Positions 8,296 through 16,085 of a stretch of DNA of 64,000 nt are shown piece by piece (position 1 is the first letter of the stretch; each line of letters starts with the position of its first letter). The stretch covers positions 18,263 through 82,262 of the forward strand of contig JADJBK010000007.1 in the NCBI GenBank assembly GCA_016703745.1. Direction: 5' to 3'. This DNA is from Nitrosomonas sp. Its GTDB lineage: Bacteria; Pseudomonadota; Gammaproteobacteria; Burkholderiales; Nitrosomonadaceae. Under the pieces are notes generated by a model. The model did not search any database. It was not told the origin of the DNA and was given only the letters and a program-made list of their open reading frames with translations. The translations under genes and the position numbers were made by a program.

Positions 8296-9042
8296 TTAAG
8301 AAATAACTAACCCTAAAAAAGGACTACTATCAAGAATACCGACAAGACTAGAGTCACCAGCCCAATATTCTTCAATCTCATCCACGGCATTTTGTACCGT
8401 AAAGTCTACTAAGAATTCGTCTGAATATGGTGTCGCGGCAGGATCACTCAAAGCATCGGCCACTATCGCAATAAAATCATTAAGATTGTTTAAATCGAGT
8501 GGCGGGAAATCAATAATTCTTTTAAGTTCTATAGCGTCTAAAGAATTAGTTATATTTATCAATGTGCCGAAAAATATGGATTCTAGGCTTTCGCTATTTG
8601 CTGGCACATTACCTAAATGAGAAACACCCAGTTCATCTGGTGTGTATACATTATCCTTATTTTGATAAAAGAACACAGGTTCAAAAAAAGAGTCATAGTC
8701 ACCAGGATTTTTTAATAATGCTTTAACTTGATCTCTCAAAGAGGCTGTGGATAAAACACCAGTGTGATCGTTGAAGTCAATAAGATAAGACAGATCTCCT
8801 GGATCAGAATTGATTAATATTTTTACTTCGTCCAGTAATTTAGTATCCAATCCAAAAGATGCAAGATAACCACTGATTACAGCAGATGAGTATCCTGTGA
8901 TTTCGCTAAGCATTTCAGTGGTTATACCGAACTCTGCTGCTTTATTAAAAATAATACCGGGTTGATCAACATTCGCGAAAATAAAATCACGCGCTTCTGA
9001 AATGCTAATTCCGGGAGGTAAAGCATCAATTGCTATTGCCAT
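8296..9042 (-). CDS. Unknown acidic protein (248 aa)
   Basis: I do not recognise a family with confidence. The protein is acidic, rich in Asp, Leu and Ile, without signal peptide or membrane helix. Residues about 15-70 (EARDFIFANVDQPGIIFNKA, then EFGITTEMLSEITGYSS) resemble a repeated helical module I recall at the ends of large exported or surface proteins of beta- and gammaproteobacteria; that link is weak. The ATG at 9042 follows an ATAGGAAT ribosome site. It lies near a serralysin-like gene of the kind usually exported by type I secretion, but no transporter genes are present. Confidence 0.6.
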   Translation of the reverse strand: MAIAIDALPPGISISEARDFIFANVDQPGIIFNKAAEFGITTEMLSEITGYSSAVISGYLASFGLDTKLLDEVKILINSDPGDLSYLIDFNDHTGVLSTASLRDQVKALLKNPGDYDSFFEPVFFYQNKDNVYTPDELGVSHLGNVPANSESLESIFFGTLINITNSLDAIELKRIIDFPPLDLNNLNDFIAIVADALSDPAATPYSDEFLVDFTVQNAVDEIEEYWAGDSSLVGILDSSPFLGLVIS

Positions 9043-9358
9043 GATAAATTCCTATAAGTTAAATAAGTTATATTTCTAGTGTTTGTTCTACACTGGGCGG
9101 TCATCGCCTGACGAGACCAGTGCTGTTATTTTTAACATTCCAAGACACGCACTGCCATACATAAAATTACGTACCTTTATGTTGATGGGATTTAACGGTT
9201 CCGTTGCCAATATTCATAAAATGCAAAGTTACATTTGGAGTGAAGCTGACTACACGCAAATTCCTACCTACCGACTTAATTGATAGTCAGTTGGCTGATT
9301 ACAGAAAACTAGAATAATTAACCGGTGAGAATCGTCTTCTCAAGCAACTGAGGTATGC
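9043..9358. other. Intergenic stretch without a supported gene
   Basis: This 316-bp stretch holds the ribosome site of the leftward gene and a 66-codon open frame (9083-9283) that lacks a ribosome site and any recognisable motif. Near 9320-9355 a broken frame reads ENRLLKQLRYA, slightly like the coiled start of IS66 transposases. I assign nothing here. Confidence 0.4.
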
Positions 9359-10610
9359 TGATTTTCATGGAGTCCGAAGTTTCATAAAATGAAGACATGA
9401 AATGGAGGATGGAGATGGAATTACGCCGCGCACAATATAGCCAGGAATTTAGGGAGCAATCAGTTAAGTTTTTTAAAGAAAGTGGATTAACTTTGGTTGA
9501 GGCGGCAAAACGGCTATCTTTACCGAAAGGAACATTAAAGAATTGGGTTTATGCTGACAAACGAGGAGAACTCGCATTGGTAGGTAAGCATCAGAAGCCT
9601 CTGACTGAAGTTGAATTAGAGCTATCCAGAGTTAAACGAGAATTAGCAGAAGTGAAGATGGAGCGTGACTTTATAAAAAAAGTGTGCGACGTATTTCGCG
9701 AAGGGGTCGCGGTGAGATACGGTCTGATTGAATCGATGCGACAAAGATATCCGATTGCGCTCATGTGCCGGGCATTTGATGTTTCCGAGAGCGGCTTTCA
9801 TGTCCAAAGGACTCGCCCAGTCTGTAAGCGTAAGCAGGAGAATGCAAGACTGGAAATAGAAATACTGGCCGCACACCAACGTACACGAGAGACCTACAGT
9901 GCCGAGCGCTTGCATCATGACTTGGCGGATCACGGAGTACAAACCACACCATACCGCGTTAGAACATTGCGCAAGAAATTGAACTTGCGTTGTAAGCAAA
10001 AACTGAAACTCAAGGCGACAACCGATTCTAAACATCATTTACCGGTTGCGCCCAATATTCTGAACCGGGAATTTGCTGTTAACGCACCGGGTAAAGTGTG
10101 GGTCAGTGACATCACTTACATCCCTACAGACGAAGGTTGGTTGTATTTAGCTGGCGTAAAGGATCTGTTTAATGGAGAGCTGGTAGGCTATGCCATGAAT
10201 GAGAGAATGACTAGGAGCCTGGTTATACAGGCATTATTTCGTGCAACTGCAAGTAAACATCCCGGTAAGGGACTGATTGCTCACTCAGATCGCGGCAGCC
10301 AATACTGTGCACATGATTACCAGAATTTATTGCAACAATTTGGCATGATCGCTTCCATGAGTCGCAAGGGTGATTGCTATGATAACGCGCCGATGGAAAG
10401 TTTCTGGGGAATACTTAAAACCGAGCTGGTGCATCATCGGAGATTCAAAACACGACAACAAGCCATTCAGGAGATTACCGAATATATAGAAATCTTCTAT
10501 AACCGGCAGCGAAAACAGAAAAGGCTGGGCTACTTGTCACCAGCACAATTTACGCAGCAATATTATGCAAATCTGCTTGTTGCTTAAACCGATGGACTCC
10601 ATTTTTGACA
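9359..10610 (+). mobile_element. IS3-family insertion sequence (1252 bp)
   Basis: The ends have the TG...CA form of the family: left TGATTTTCATGGAGTCC and, reverse-complemented from the right, TGTCAAAAATGGAGTCC, sharing the inner ATGGAGTCC. The bases just outside are TGC on the left and GCT on the right, so there is no 3-bp duplication. The right end lies nine bases from a truncated IS1595 copy, which suggests that a deletion or later rearrangement removed one flank. Confidence 0.8.
9397..10587 (+). CDS. IS3-family transposase, OrfA and OrfB in one frame (396 aa)
   Basis: Residues 1-95 form the OrfA part: an HTH (LTLVEAAKRLSLPKGTLKNW) and a leucine-zipper-like coil (EVELELSRVKRELAEVKMER). 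From about residue 105 the OrfB part begins with RYGLIESMRQRYPIALMCRA, then an HTH_21 region and the rve integrase core with Asp in VSDITYIPTDEGWLYLA, Asp in HSDRGSQYCAHDY and Glu in APMESFWGILKTE. IS3 elements normally need a -1 ribosomal frameshift at an A-run to join the two parts; here the run (A7 then G at 9675-9682) lies in a continuous frame. ATG codons at 9397 and 9415 are both possible starts. Confidence 0.9.
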   Translation: MKWRMEMELRRAQYSQEFREQSVKFFKESGLTLVEAAKRLSLPKGTLKNWVYADKRGELALVGKHQKPLTEVELELSRVKRELAEVKMERDFIKKVCDVFREGVAVRYGLIESMRQRYPIALMCRAFDVSESGFHVQRTRPVCKRKQENARLEIEILAAHQRTRETYSAERLHHDLADHGVQTTPYRVRTLRKKLNLRCKQKLKLKATTDSKHHLPVAPNILNREFAVNAPGKVWVSDITYIPTDEGWLYLAGVKDLFNGELVGYAMNERMTRSLVIQALFRATASKHPGKGLIAHSDRGSQYCAHDYQNLLQQFGMIASMSRKGDCYDNAPMESFWGILKTELVHHRRFKTRQQAIQEITEYIEIFYNRQRKQKRLGYLSPAQFTQQYYANLLVA

Positions 10611-10619
10611 GCTCATATC

Positions 10620-11485
10620 ATCGCTTCGCCAATCGCCCCAGCGTTTGTCGGTGCCGTCACTGCAACCGAGACACGAGCCTCACTGCGGGCACCGTCATGG
10701 AACGCACCCACAAACCTCTCTCCGTATGGTTCTGGGCAGCCTACTTGGTTGCCAGCCAAACACCCGGTATGTCTGCTGCCCAATTCCAGCGGCAACTCGG
10801 GCTGTCGCGTTATGAGACTGCTTTCCAGATTCTCCACAAACTGCGGGTCGGCATGGTGCGTCCCGACCAAGATCGGATTGGTGGCAACCCCTTCGATGCC
10901 GTCGAGGCCGATGAAACCTACGTCGGAGGACGTACTCGCGGCAAGGGTCGAGGCGTTCACGACATGGTTCTCGTCGCCGGTGCGGTCGAGGTTAAACAGC
11001 GCAAGCACGGTGGCAGCCTCAATAAGCGGAGGACTGGGCGTTACGCCGGACGTGTTCGGCTCGCTGTGGTGCCAGACCGCAGTGCCAAATCGTTGGGCGG
11101 TTTCATTGAGCGCGTCGTTACGCCAGGCGCCACCATCATTACCGATGACTGGAGCGGCTACGCGGCGCTTGAAAAGCGAGGGTATCTTCATACCGCCGTT
11201 GCGGAACGTGGCGACATGCAAGTTGCCGAAACTTTTCTGCCCATCATTCACCTCGTGTTCTCCAATCTCAAAACATGGTTACGTGGCATTCACCACGGCG
11301 TCAGCCCGCAACACCTGCAAGCCTATCTCAACGAATTCACGTTTCGATTCAACCGCCGTTTCTACCCTTTCAACGCATTCCGTTCCCTGCTTGGCATTGC
11401 TGGTGATGTCACTGCGCCGACCTATGCTGAACTTTATACAAAAAAATCACGGCCCACTACTACATCTAGCTACCTTGGGAGTTAA
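10620..11485 (+). pseudogene. IS1595-family transposase lacking the first 57 residues
   Basis: The frame picks up at the RFANRPSVCRC stretch and runs unbroken through VEADETYVGG and FRFNRRFYPFNA to the normal C-terminus, so only the first part of the zinc ribbon is missing. An ATG at 10565 inside the IS3 element is in frame and would add 19 foreign residues. The protein would lack two of its four zinc-binding cysteines, so function is doubtful. One residue change (His to Arg) separates it from the full copy over the shared start. Confidence 0.85.
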
Positions 11486-11499
11486 CCGGATAAGCACGG
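10620..11499 (+). mobile_element. IS1595-family element, 5'-truncated second copy
   Basis: From 10620 (ATCGCTTCGCC) the DNA matches the copy at 5408-6287 almost base for base to the right terminal repeat ending AGCACGG at 11499. About 236 bp at the left, including the left repeat and transposase start, are gone. The IS3 element ends nine bases to the left. Without its left end it cannot transpose. Confidence 0.9.
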
Positions 11500-11502
11500 T
11501 TG

Positions 11503-11735
11503 GTTGAATGTGCCCTGCAAGCAGAAATAGCCAGGCACCCTTGTCACGATAAGCACGAAACTGTAACAAATTCCACTGGCAATGCCAGAAATGATAAAAG
11601 TCGTAAGACCCTAAAAGGTGAATTCGGTGAATTGCCCATCGAGATTCCTCGTGACCGTTAAGTCAGTTTCGAGCCACAAATTATTCCCAAGCACCAAACT
11701 TGCAGAGTTGGCTTTGATGACAAGATCACCTCGCT
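11503..11735 (+). pseudogene. IS256/mutator-type transposase remnant
   Basis: One frame reads GEFGELPIEIPRDR, then a stop, then SFEPQIIPKHQ and GFDDKI. These are the N-terminal motifs of IS256-type transposases (a Gly-Glu-Leu-Pro-Ile-Pro-Arg-Asp-Arg run followed by Phe-Glu-Pro). An in-frame TAA and the lack of the catalytic part show it is dead. Immediately after it comes a solo terminal repeat of another element at 11733. Confidence 0.75.
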
Positions 11736-11750
11736 TAATGCGACAGAGCC
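11733..11750 (-). repeat. Solo insertion-sequence end, GCTTAATGCGACAGAGCC
   Basis: This is the reverse complement of GGCTCTGTCGCATTAAGC, the end found at 53475 next to IS1595-type transposase remains. It faces left, opposite to the similar end at 8274, but the DNA between them is a patchwork of other elements, so they are probably relics of separate events. Confidence 0.55.
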
Positions 11751-11879
11751 GTTTTTTTTCTGGCGTTTTTCACTTTGACATCTCATAAACTCTTTAAGCA
11801 TATGTAAATATTTATTTATACTTTTCACGTATCTATACGCTTTTAATTGTCCCTGCTCTATAGCTTCCTTTAAGGAGGG

Positions 11880-12269
11880 TTATTTCCGTCCCCTGCCCCG
11901 GTGTTCTTTGATAAGTTTCACTTGTTCCTGCGAATTTTTTTCAGCAAAAATATGCAAGGCGGCTCGGACAATATCTGATCCGGAAGGCTGTGAGAGTCCT
12001 TCGTCTGGATTATTCAGATAAGCCCTCAAAACATCATTGATAATGTTGCATTCATCTTGAAATAAAGAAAATGTTTTTGTAATTATTTTCTTTTTTTTTG
12101 GTGCGGCTTGCCGACTTTGGAAATCATTTTGCTCGGCAACAGCCTTTATAGCTTCCTTATCTGGCTGTGGTTTTCTAAGAGACGTTTTTTTCTTCCCCTG
12201 TTCTGTCTTAAATCTATCAAGATCGATGCCCACAAAGGGATCTACAGGATCATTTTTTGGGTTGCTCAT
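11880..12269 (-). CDS. Small partner of ParA, likely partition DNA-binding protein (129 aa)
   Basis: The start overlaps the stop of the upstream parA by 4 bp, the usual arrangement of plasmid partition operons with a ParA ATPase and a small centromere-binding partner. The N-terminal half is lysine-rich and probably disordered; the C-terminal part (residues about 65-125, TKTFSLFQDECNIINDVLRA then SGSDIVRAALHIF) has a predicted strand-helix-helix pattern like ribbon-helix-helix proteins, including the SDIVRAAL form of the second helix. No ParB nuclease-fold domain is present. I infer a centromere-binding and repressor role; the AT-rich palindromes at 12992-13200 are its candidate target. Confidence 0.65.
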   Translation of the reverse strand: MSNPKNDPVDPFVGIDLDRFKTEQGKKKTSLRKPQPDKEAIKAVAEQNDFQSRQAAPKKKKIITKTFSLFQDECNIINDVLRAYLNNPDEGLSQPSGSDIVRAALHIFAEKNSQEQVKLIKEHRGRGRK

Positions 12270-12967
12270 GCCACACCTTTAAATATTTTAGTTTTTTTGG
12301 GTTGTAGACTGTCTAATTTTTGGATTGCCTCGGCTGCAAATTCAGCAGAATTTTTACGGGCCTTGTCTAATCCACTGACTTGCGAATCTTCTAGTTGAGC
12401 TAATGTACATGTATGGTCAAAAACAGCTTTAAAAGCTTCGCGTTCGTTTATTTCCACGATGAAAGATTCAACCTTGTTTGCCCCTAAACTCTCAAGCATT
12501 CGCTTTAATCCTTTGCTGCGAATGGCAAGGCTGGTTCGCGTCAAAAGTAATGCTACGGGAATTTCACGCCGAGCTACACTGGATTGCCGCTTGACCAGGG
12601 AAAGGGCCTTTGCCGCTTCTCCTGCGTCCAGTGTCGAACGCTGTGAAGGCACAATGACCAGATCAGCCCTTGAAATTGCATAAGCAACGGATAAATTTGC
12701 GGTTCCCTCAAGATCAACAATAACAAAATCACTTTCTCCTGCTGCTGTGTCGATATCATCAAGGATAGATTCCTCATTTTTGTTGACCATGATAGTAAGA
12801 TTATTGGCCTTCCCTCCCCCTTTCCTCCAATTTTCAATCGGATGATTGGGGTCTGCATCAACGATGGTAATACTCATATTTCTGTTGGCAAGCTCTGTTG
12901 CCAATAGAAAAGCGGAAGTGGTTTTCCCCGCACCACCTTTTGGACTGGCAAATACAATAACAGGCAT
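12266..12967 (-). CDS. parA: ParA-family partition ATPase (233 aa)
   Basis: The protein starts with the deviant Walker A motif KGGAGKTT (residues about 10-17), followed by the DADP switch block (about 38) and FVIVDLEGT (Walker B, about 81), as in Soj/MinD-type ATPases that move plasmids over the nucleoid. The short form without an N-terminal HTH is typical of type Ib partition systems such as pVS1, where the partner is a small protein and the centromere lies upstream. Both features hold here. It is transcribed leftward from the palindrome-rich region and overlaps its partner by 4 bp. It is a different lineage from the ParB at 25207-26094, which lies 12 kb away. Confidence 0.85.
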   Translation of the reverse strand: MPVIVFASPKGGAGKTTSAFLLATELANRNMSITIVDADPNHPIENWRKGGGKANNLTIMVNKNEESILDDIDTAAGESDFVIVDLEGTANLSVAYAISRADLVIVPSQRSTLDAGEAAKALSLVKRQSSVARREIPVALLLTRTSLAIRSKGLKRMLESLGANKVESFIVEINEREAFKAVFDHTCTLAQLEDSQVSGLDKARKNSAEFAAEAIQKLDSLQPKKTKIFKGVA

Positions 12968-12991
12968 AGACTCTCCTTTTTAGTCATGAAG

Positions 12992-13200
12992 TTCATAGTT
13001 ATTAACTATGAATAAAACAATTATTAAGTCGTGATGATCGTAATTAATAACATAATAATTATTATGTTATTAAGAATCCCACATTGCACTACTTTTGTCC
13101 AGCGGTTATTAAGTTAATATAATAATAACTTCATAGTTATTAATTAATAAATTATTAGTTATTAAATTAATAATTATGAAGTTAATAATTGTTATTTTAA
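12992..13200. promoter_or_regulatory. AT-rich palindrome array upstream of parA (candidate centromere/operator)
   Basis: The region holds a near-palindrome at 12992-13012 (TTCATAGTTATTAACTATGAA), a perfect 30-bp palindrome at 13044-13073 centred on AATTATTATG, and an inverted pair of the 14-mer TTCATAGTTATTAA at 13130-13143 and its variant TTAATAATTATGAA at 13167-13180. The recurring ATAGTTATTAA unit upstream of a parA-partner pair fits a parS site that also acts as operator. Function is inferred from position and repeat structure only. Confidence 0.6.
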
Positions 13201-13405
13201 TAACACTTCTTTACGTACAAATTTTATAAAGTTGTGAACTATAACCATGGTTTAATTTAGGCTCACCACATTAAATAGTGAACCCACAACCAGTGATCCT
13301 TGGCGCTGTCAAAGTGATGTCAGTATCAGAACGTCAGAAGGGTGAAATTATGCAACGTGAATGGAGGAAACTCACAGGAGTGTTAGCAACGCTGACGTAC
13401 GCGCA

Positions 13406-13425
13406 GGGCAGGGCAGGGCAGGGCA
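13406..13425. repeat. Short tandem repeat GGGCA x4
   Basis: Four exact GGGCA units follow a GCGCA half-match. The 13201-13513 stretch around them holds no supported gene; a 71-codon open frame crossing the repeat has no ribosome site or family resemblance. Confidence 0.7.
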
Positions 13426-13513
13426 CTGAAGGAAGAATTGGTTGCCGAGGACGAGGGGGCAGCGGTGATCGAGGCGATCGAGATAAAGAGTAAGTCTGTG
13501 GCGTGCCCTTGCC

Positions 13514-13726
13514 GGCGTTTATCATATCCAGAACGCCAATGCCTACGACAGTCGTCTCAAGATACAGATGCACCGATTCCATGGCGTCTCCCCCAAGCAC
13601 CTCGCTTCTTATCTTCCTTGGTTCCGCACCCTTGAACGGTCAACTCTGGCCAACGCATCGCCTGCGTCATTACTCGCCCTGACTCTCAGAGCTCGCTGTC
13701 ATTACTTAACGCGAATTGAGCCTTAA
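13514..13726 (+). pseudogene. IS1595-type transposase C-terminal remnant
   Basis: From 13514 one frame reads GVYHIQNANAYDSRLKIQMH, then FHGVSPKHLASYLPW, and stops at TAA 13724-13726. The order QN-NAY-SRLK then HGV-KYL-YL-W is the signature end of IS1595-family transposases and matches the fragment at 53528-54007. The first two thirds of the gene and any terminal repeat are missing. Confidence 0.8.
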
Positions 13727-13737
13727 TTTAAGGAAAA

Positions 13738-13770
13738 CAGCCTGCTGAAAACACAATTATTTCAATAAAG
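13738..13770 (+). repeat. Direct repeat, left copy (33 bp)
   Basis: The bases starting CAGCCTGCTGAAAACACAAT recur at 16085-16117 with one mismatch (ATTATT versus ATAATT). The two copies bracket the DUF6398 gene, the small ORF and an IS5-family element. Confidence 0.85.
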
Positions 13771-13847
13771 GGTGAATTTAACAAACGACACTAAAGTCCC
13801 ATAGGATTTCGAGTATCTTTTCTTTTTCGCCTGCTTCATAAAAACGC

Positions 13848-14345
13848 TCACGGCAGATAAGGAATCCACCCACGCCTAAAGGCTTCCTCTTGGATCTCAC
13901 GTGGCGCATGTCGGACATCAACAATAAGACCGTTCACCTGGATTAGCCAGACTATTGGATTGTCTGCCATACGACTTGGGAGTGTCCAGTTTGGGTCAGC
14001 CTGTCCAGACTTCAACAACTTCATAATCGCTGTCGATTTCGCAGAACCTGTTTTCGGGCTGAGACCAAAGTGCTGGCACAACTCATCCGCCCGCATGTGC
14101 GGCGTTTGGCTCTTGTCGAACAGAAAGTTGACTCGGCCCACCGAGTAAACAATGCCACAGGCCCACGTATTGGTTTTTCCAGTGACGACCGGTGATGAAC
14201 GCTTGCAGCAAAGCTTGGCTGTCATGCGCCTACAAAGGTCCTGATACTCTTTGTTCAAATGCTGCTGGCAGAATTGATCTGTAAGCGCTGCAATTTCGTC
14301 GTATTTTCCCTGCAGCACAGCTGGCACCCGCTCTGTTTCACTCAT
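13848..14345 (-). CDS. DUF6398 domain protein (165 aa)
   Basis: The whole length looks like a DUF6398 domain: an opening helix with LTDQFCQQHLNKEYQDLCRR (about 20-40), a W-x-C/A-GIVY block (about 63-68), the NFLFDKSQTPH motif, and the ending NGLIVDVRH-PREIQ with IPYLP at the C-terminus. Function is unknown for the family; it is soluble with no signal peptide. Family assignment is from memory of the motif order. It is preceded on the same strand by a 55-codon ORF ending 15 bp upstream, so the two may be co-transcribed. The pair lies between 33-bp direct repeats, suggesting it travels as a cassette. Confidence 0.75.
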   Translation of the reverse strand: MSETERVPAVLQGKYDEIAALTDQFCQQHLNKEYQDLCRRMTAKLCCKRSSPVVTGKTNTWACGIVYSVGRVNFLFDKSQTPHMRADELCQHFGLSPKTGSAKSTAIMKLLKSGQADPNWTLPSRMADNPIVWLIQVNGLIVDVRHAPREIQEEAFRRGWIPYLP

Positions 14346-14360
14346 AATGTATCCTCTGAT

Positions 14361-14528
14361 TCACAAAGGGATGCTGGCTTTGGCTGCCTTCAACCCGTTT
14401 TTCTTAAGCCAATTATGCAGATTTGCGTCAGTCTTATGATAGCGCTTGGCAATAAACTTCTGAGTCGAACCGTTCGCTAACGGGGTTTGAAGTTCTCCGG
14501 TACGGAAACGTACGTTAAGCAGTAACAT
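14361..14528 (-). CDS. Small basic ORF upstream of the DUF6398 gene (55 aa)
   Basis: An ATG at 14528 opens a 55-residue frame, MLLLNVRFRTGELQTPLANG at the start and WLKKNGLKAAKASIPL at the end, stopping 15 bp before the DUF6398 start. It is strongly basic with a helical second half that could bind nucleic acid. The segment coding VRFRTGELQTP recurs in inverted form at 15958-15989 (VRFRTGGLQTP), showing the coding register was once duplicated. I recognise no family. The close spacing suggests an operon; existence as a protein is inferred. Confidence 0.4.
   Translation of the reverse strand: MLLLNVRFRTGELQTPLANGSTQKFIAKRYHKTDANLHNWLKKNGLKAAKASIPL
14482..14513 (-). repeat. 32-bp inverted repeat, left copy
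   Basis: Reverse-complemented it reads GTACGTTTCCGTACCGGAGA and continues ACTTCAAACCCC; the other copy at 15958-15989 reads the same on the plus strand with one A/G change. The copies face each other across the IS5-family element at 14620-15906. This copy lies inside the small ORF. Confidence 0.85.
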
Positions 14529-14619
14529 TCTGATTTGTTGTCAGTTATAAGGTTAAGAAATATAGCGCTAAATATTATTATTTATGCCATTCAATGTTAT
14601 TGAACCGGTATTAATACTT

Positions 14620-15906
14620 GGGCACCTCGAATAACCCGATGTTTTCAGTAAATCCTGCCGCAAAATGATGACCGCGACCGAATTCGATTCGATTTCCACG
14701 ACAAATCGCCACTTTTCCTGGCGATGTCGCGCCGTTTTTACCCCGAATCGCCCTGGACATTGGCGATTCGGCCCATTTCGGGTGTTAAAAGGCCCTGATT
14801 CCTGTCTCTTCGAAGTAGACCAGTCGCTTCAGGTTGTAGCAGGCCGCCACCATCGTCATCGCAAAGTTGGCCCGCGCCTGACCGATAGTGCGCAGCAACT
14901 TGCCGCCCATCTGCTCGATAGCGCCGAACACGTGCTCGACCCGTGCGCGCGTCTTGGCAATACGTTTGTTGCGTCGCTGCTGGCACTCGGACAGCAGCTT
15001 GTTGCGCTTGCCCTTCCGCTGAATCTGGTTTCGGAAACCGTTCTCCTTGAGCCAGGCTGCACGCTCCTCCGACGGGTAGCCTCGATCGGCATAGACATCA
15101 CGACTCGTGTTGCTCGTGTCAAAGACGTTGTCAAAGTGCTGGCTATCGTGCGTGGAGGCGGTATCGGTCTCAATCCGGCGGATGATCTTGTGCTTCTTGT
15201 CGACACTGATTGACAGCTTGTAGCCGAAGTGGCTCTTGCCGTGTTTCTTCGTCCAGGTCGCGTCGGTGTCCTTCTGGCGCCGCTTCGCCGGCTTCCAGTC
15301 GGCGGGCATCGCGCCTTGCTTGATGAGTCCTTTCTCGCCTCGGCTGTTGTGCTGCCTGGGCGCCGGCACCAGCGTGGCGTCGATGATCTGACCGCCACGC
15401 GCGATGAATCCATGTTGGAGCAGCTGCGCGGAGACGCCGTCGAACAGCGCCTTGGCCCCTGCTTCACCGATCCGGTTCTCGAAGGTCCACACGGTGGTGC
15501 GGTCGGGGACGTTCGTCGCGTTCGCCAGGCCGCAGAACCGTTTGTAGCTCATGCGGTCGAGCAACTGGTACTCCGTCTGTTCATCCGAGAGGTTGTACAG
15601 ACGTTTCAGAACAAGAATGCGAACCATCGTCTCGGTCGGGTACGGCGGACGTCCGCCCTGCGGACTCATCGGACGGGGTGCCACCCGATCAACCTCCATC
15701 GCCAAGGCAGCAAAGTCAATGTGCGACTCGATCTCAACCAGTGGGTCACCCAGCGAGTCGATTTTCTTGCGGTGGTGTTCGTCGGCGAACAGGTCGAGCT
15801 TGATGGCGCTATGTGGTTTCATCGGCAGGAGAAGAATGGGTTTCAGGATAGCGCAATTTTACCAAGTCTATCAAGAGTGGGCGAGTCGAGGTTTTTCGAG
15901 GCGCCC
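14620..15906 (-). mobile_element. IS5-family insertion sequence, copy 2 (1287 bp)
   Basis: It has the same length and ends as the copy at 3458-4744 but lies in reverse orientation: GGGCACCTCGAATAACCCG at the left and the GGGCGCCTCG end at the right. A perfect 4-bp duplication ACTT flanks it (14616-14619 and 15907-15910), so the insertion is clean. The two copies are inverted relative to each other around about 10 kb. Confidence 0.93.
14785..15822 (-). CDS. IS5-family transposase, copy 2 (345 aa)
   Basis: Nearly identical to the transposase at 3542-4579, with Lys for Glu in the LVLxRLYNL stretch and Phe for Cys in QHGxIARG. The DDE residues (IIDATLVPAP, YADRGYPSEE, RARVEHVFGA) are all kept and the frame is whole. 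Both copies are therefore probably active or only recently inserted. Confidence 0.93.
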   Translation of the reverse strand: MKPHSAIKLDLFADEHHRKKIDSLGDPLVEIESHIDFAALAMEVDRVAPRPMSPQGGRPPYPTETMVRILVLKRLYNLSDEQTEYQLLDRMSYKRFCGLANATNVPDRTTVWTFENRIGEAGAKALFDGVSAQLLQHGFIARGGQIIDATLVPAPRQHNSRGEKGLIKQGAMPADWKPAKRRQKDTDATWTKKHGKSHFGYKLSISVDKKHKIIRRIETDTASTHDSQHFDNVFDTSNTSRDVYADRGYPSEERAAWLKENGFRNQIQRKGKRNKLLSECQQRRNKRIAKTRARVEHVFGAIEQMGGKLLRTIGQARANFAMTMVAACYNLKRLVYFEETGIRAF

Positions 15907-15957
15907 ACTTATTAATCTATTTTTTTAGCCGCTAAAGCGGGTCTGGTTTCCCTTCGC

Positions 15958-15989
15958 GTACGTTTCCGTACCGGAGGACTTCAAACCCC
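15958..15989 (+). repeat. 32-bp inverted repeat, right copy
   Basis: It reads GTACGTTTCCGTACCGGAGG and continues ACTTCAAACCCC. It is the inverted partner of 14482-14513 and keeps part of the small ORF's coding sequence without a start or a full gene. Confidence 0.85.
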
Positions 15990-16050
15990 AACACCAGTTT
16001 CACGCTTGCTTGAATCTATTCATATCGATTCACGATAGGTCCGGCGCACT

Positions 16051-16085
16051 AGCGTGCTATTTTTTCCGTTTTGTGAAGCATCCCC
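16051..16085 (-). repeat. Degenerate Tn3-type transposon end
   Basis: Reverse-complemented it begins GGGGATGCTTCACAAAACGG and continues AAAAAATAGCACGCT, close to the Tn3-family end pattern GGGG-CTCAGAAAACGGAAAATAAAGCACG seen intact at 17782. It faces left, so it would be the right end of an element to its left; no matching left end is visible. The 33-bp direct repeat starts at its last base. Confidence 0.55.

Noticed and set aside
9083..9283. A 66-codon plus-strand ORF
   Set aside because: No ribosome site, no motif and it sits among element debris.
8274..11750. A 3.5-kb transposon bounded by GGTTCTGTCGCATTA-type ends
   Set aside because: The ends face each other but the interior is a patchwork of other complete or broken elements and no matching transposase or target duplication was found.
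13278..13493. A 71-codon ORF crossing the GGGCA repeats
   Set aside because: The C-terminal half is low-complexity from the repeat and there is no support for translation.
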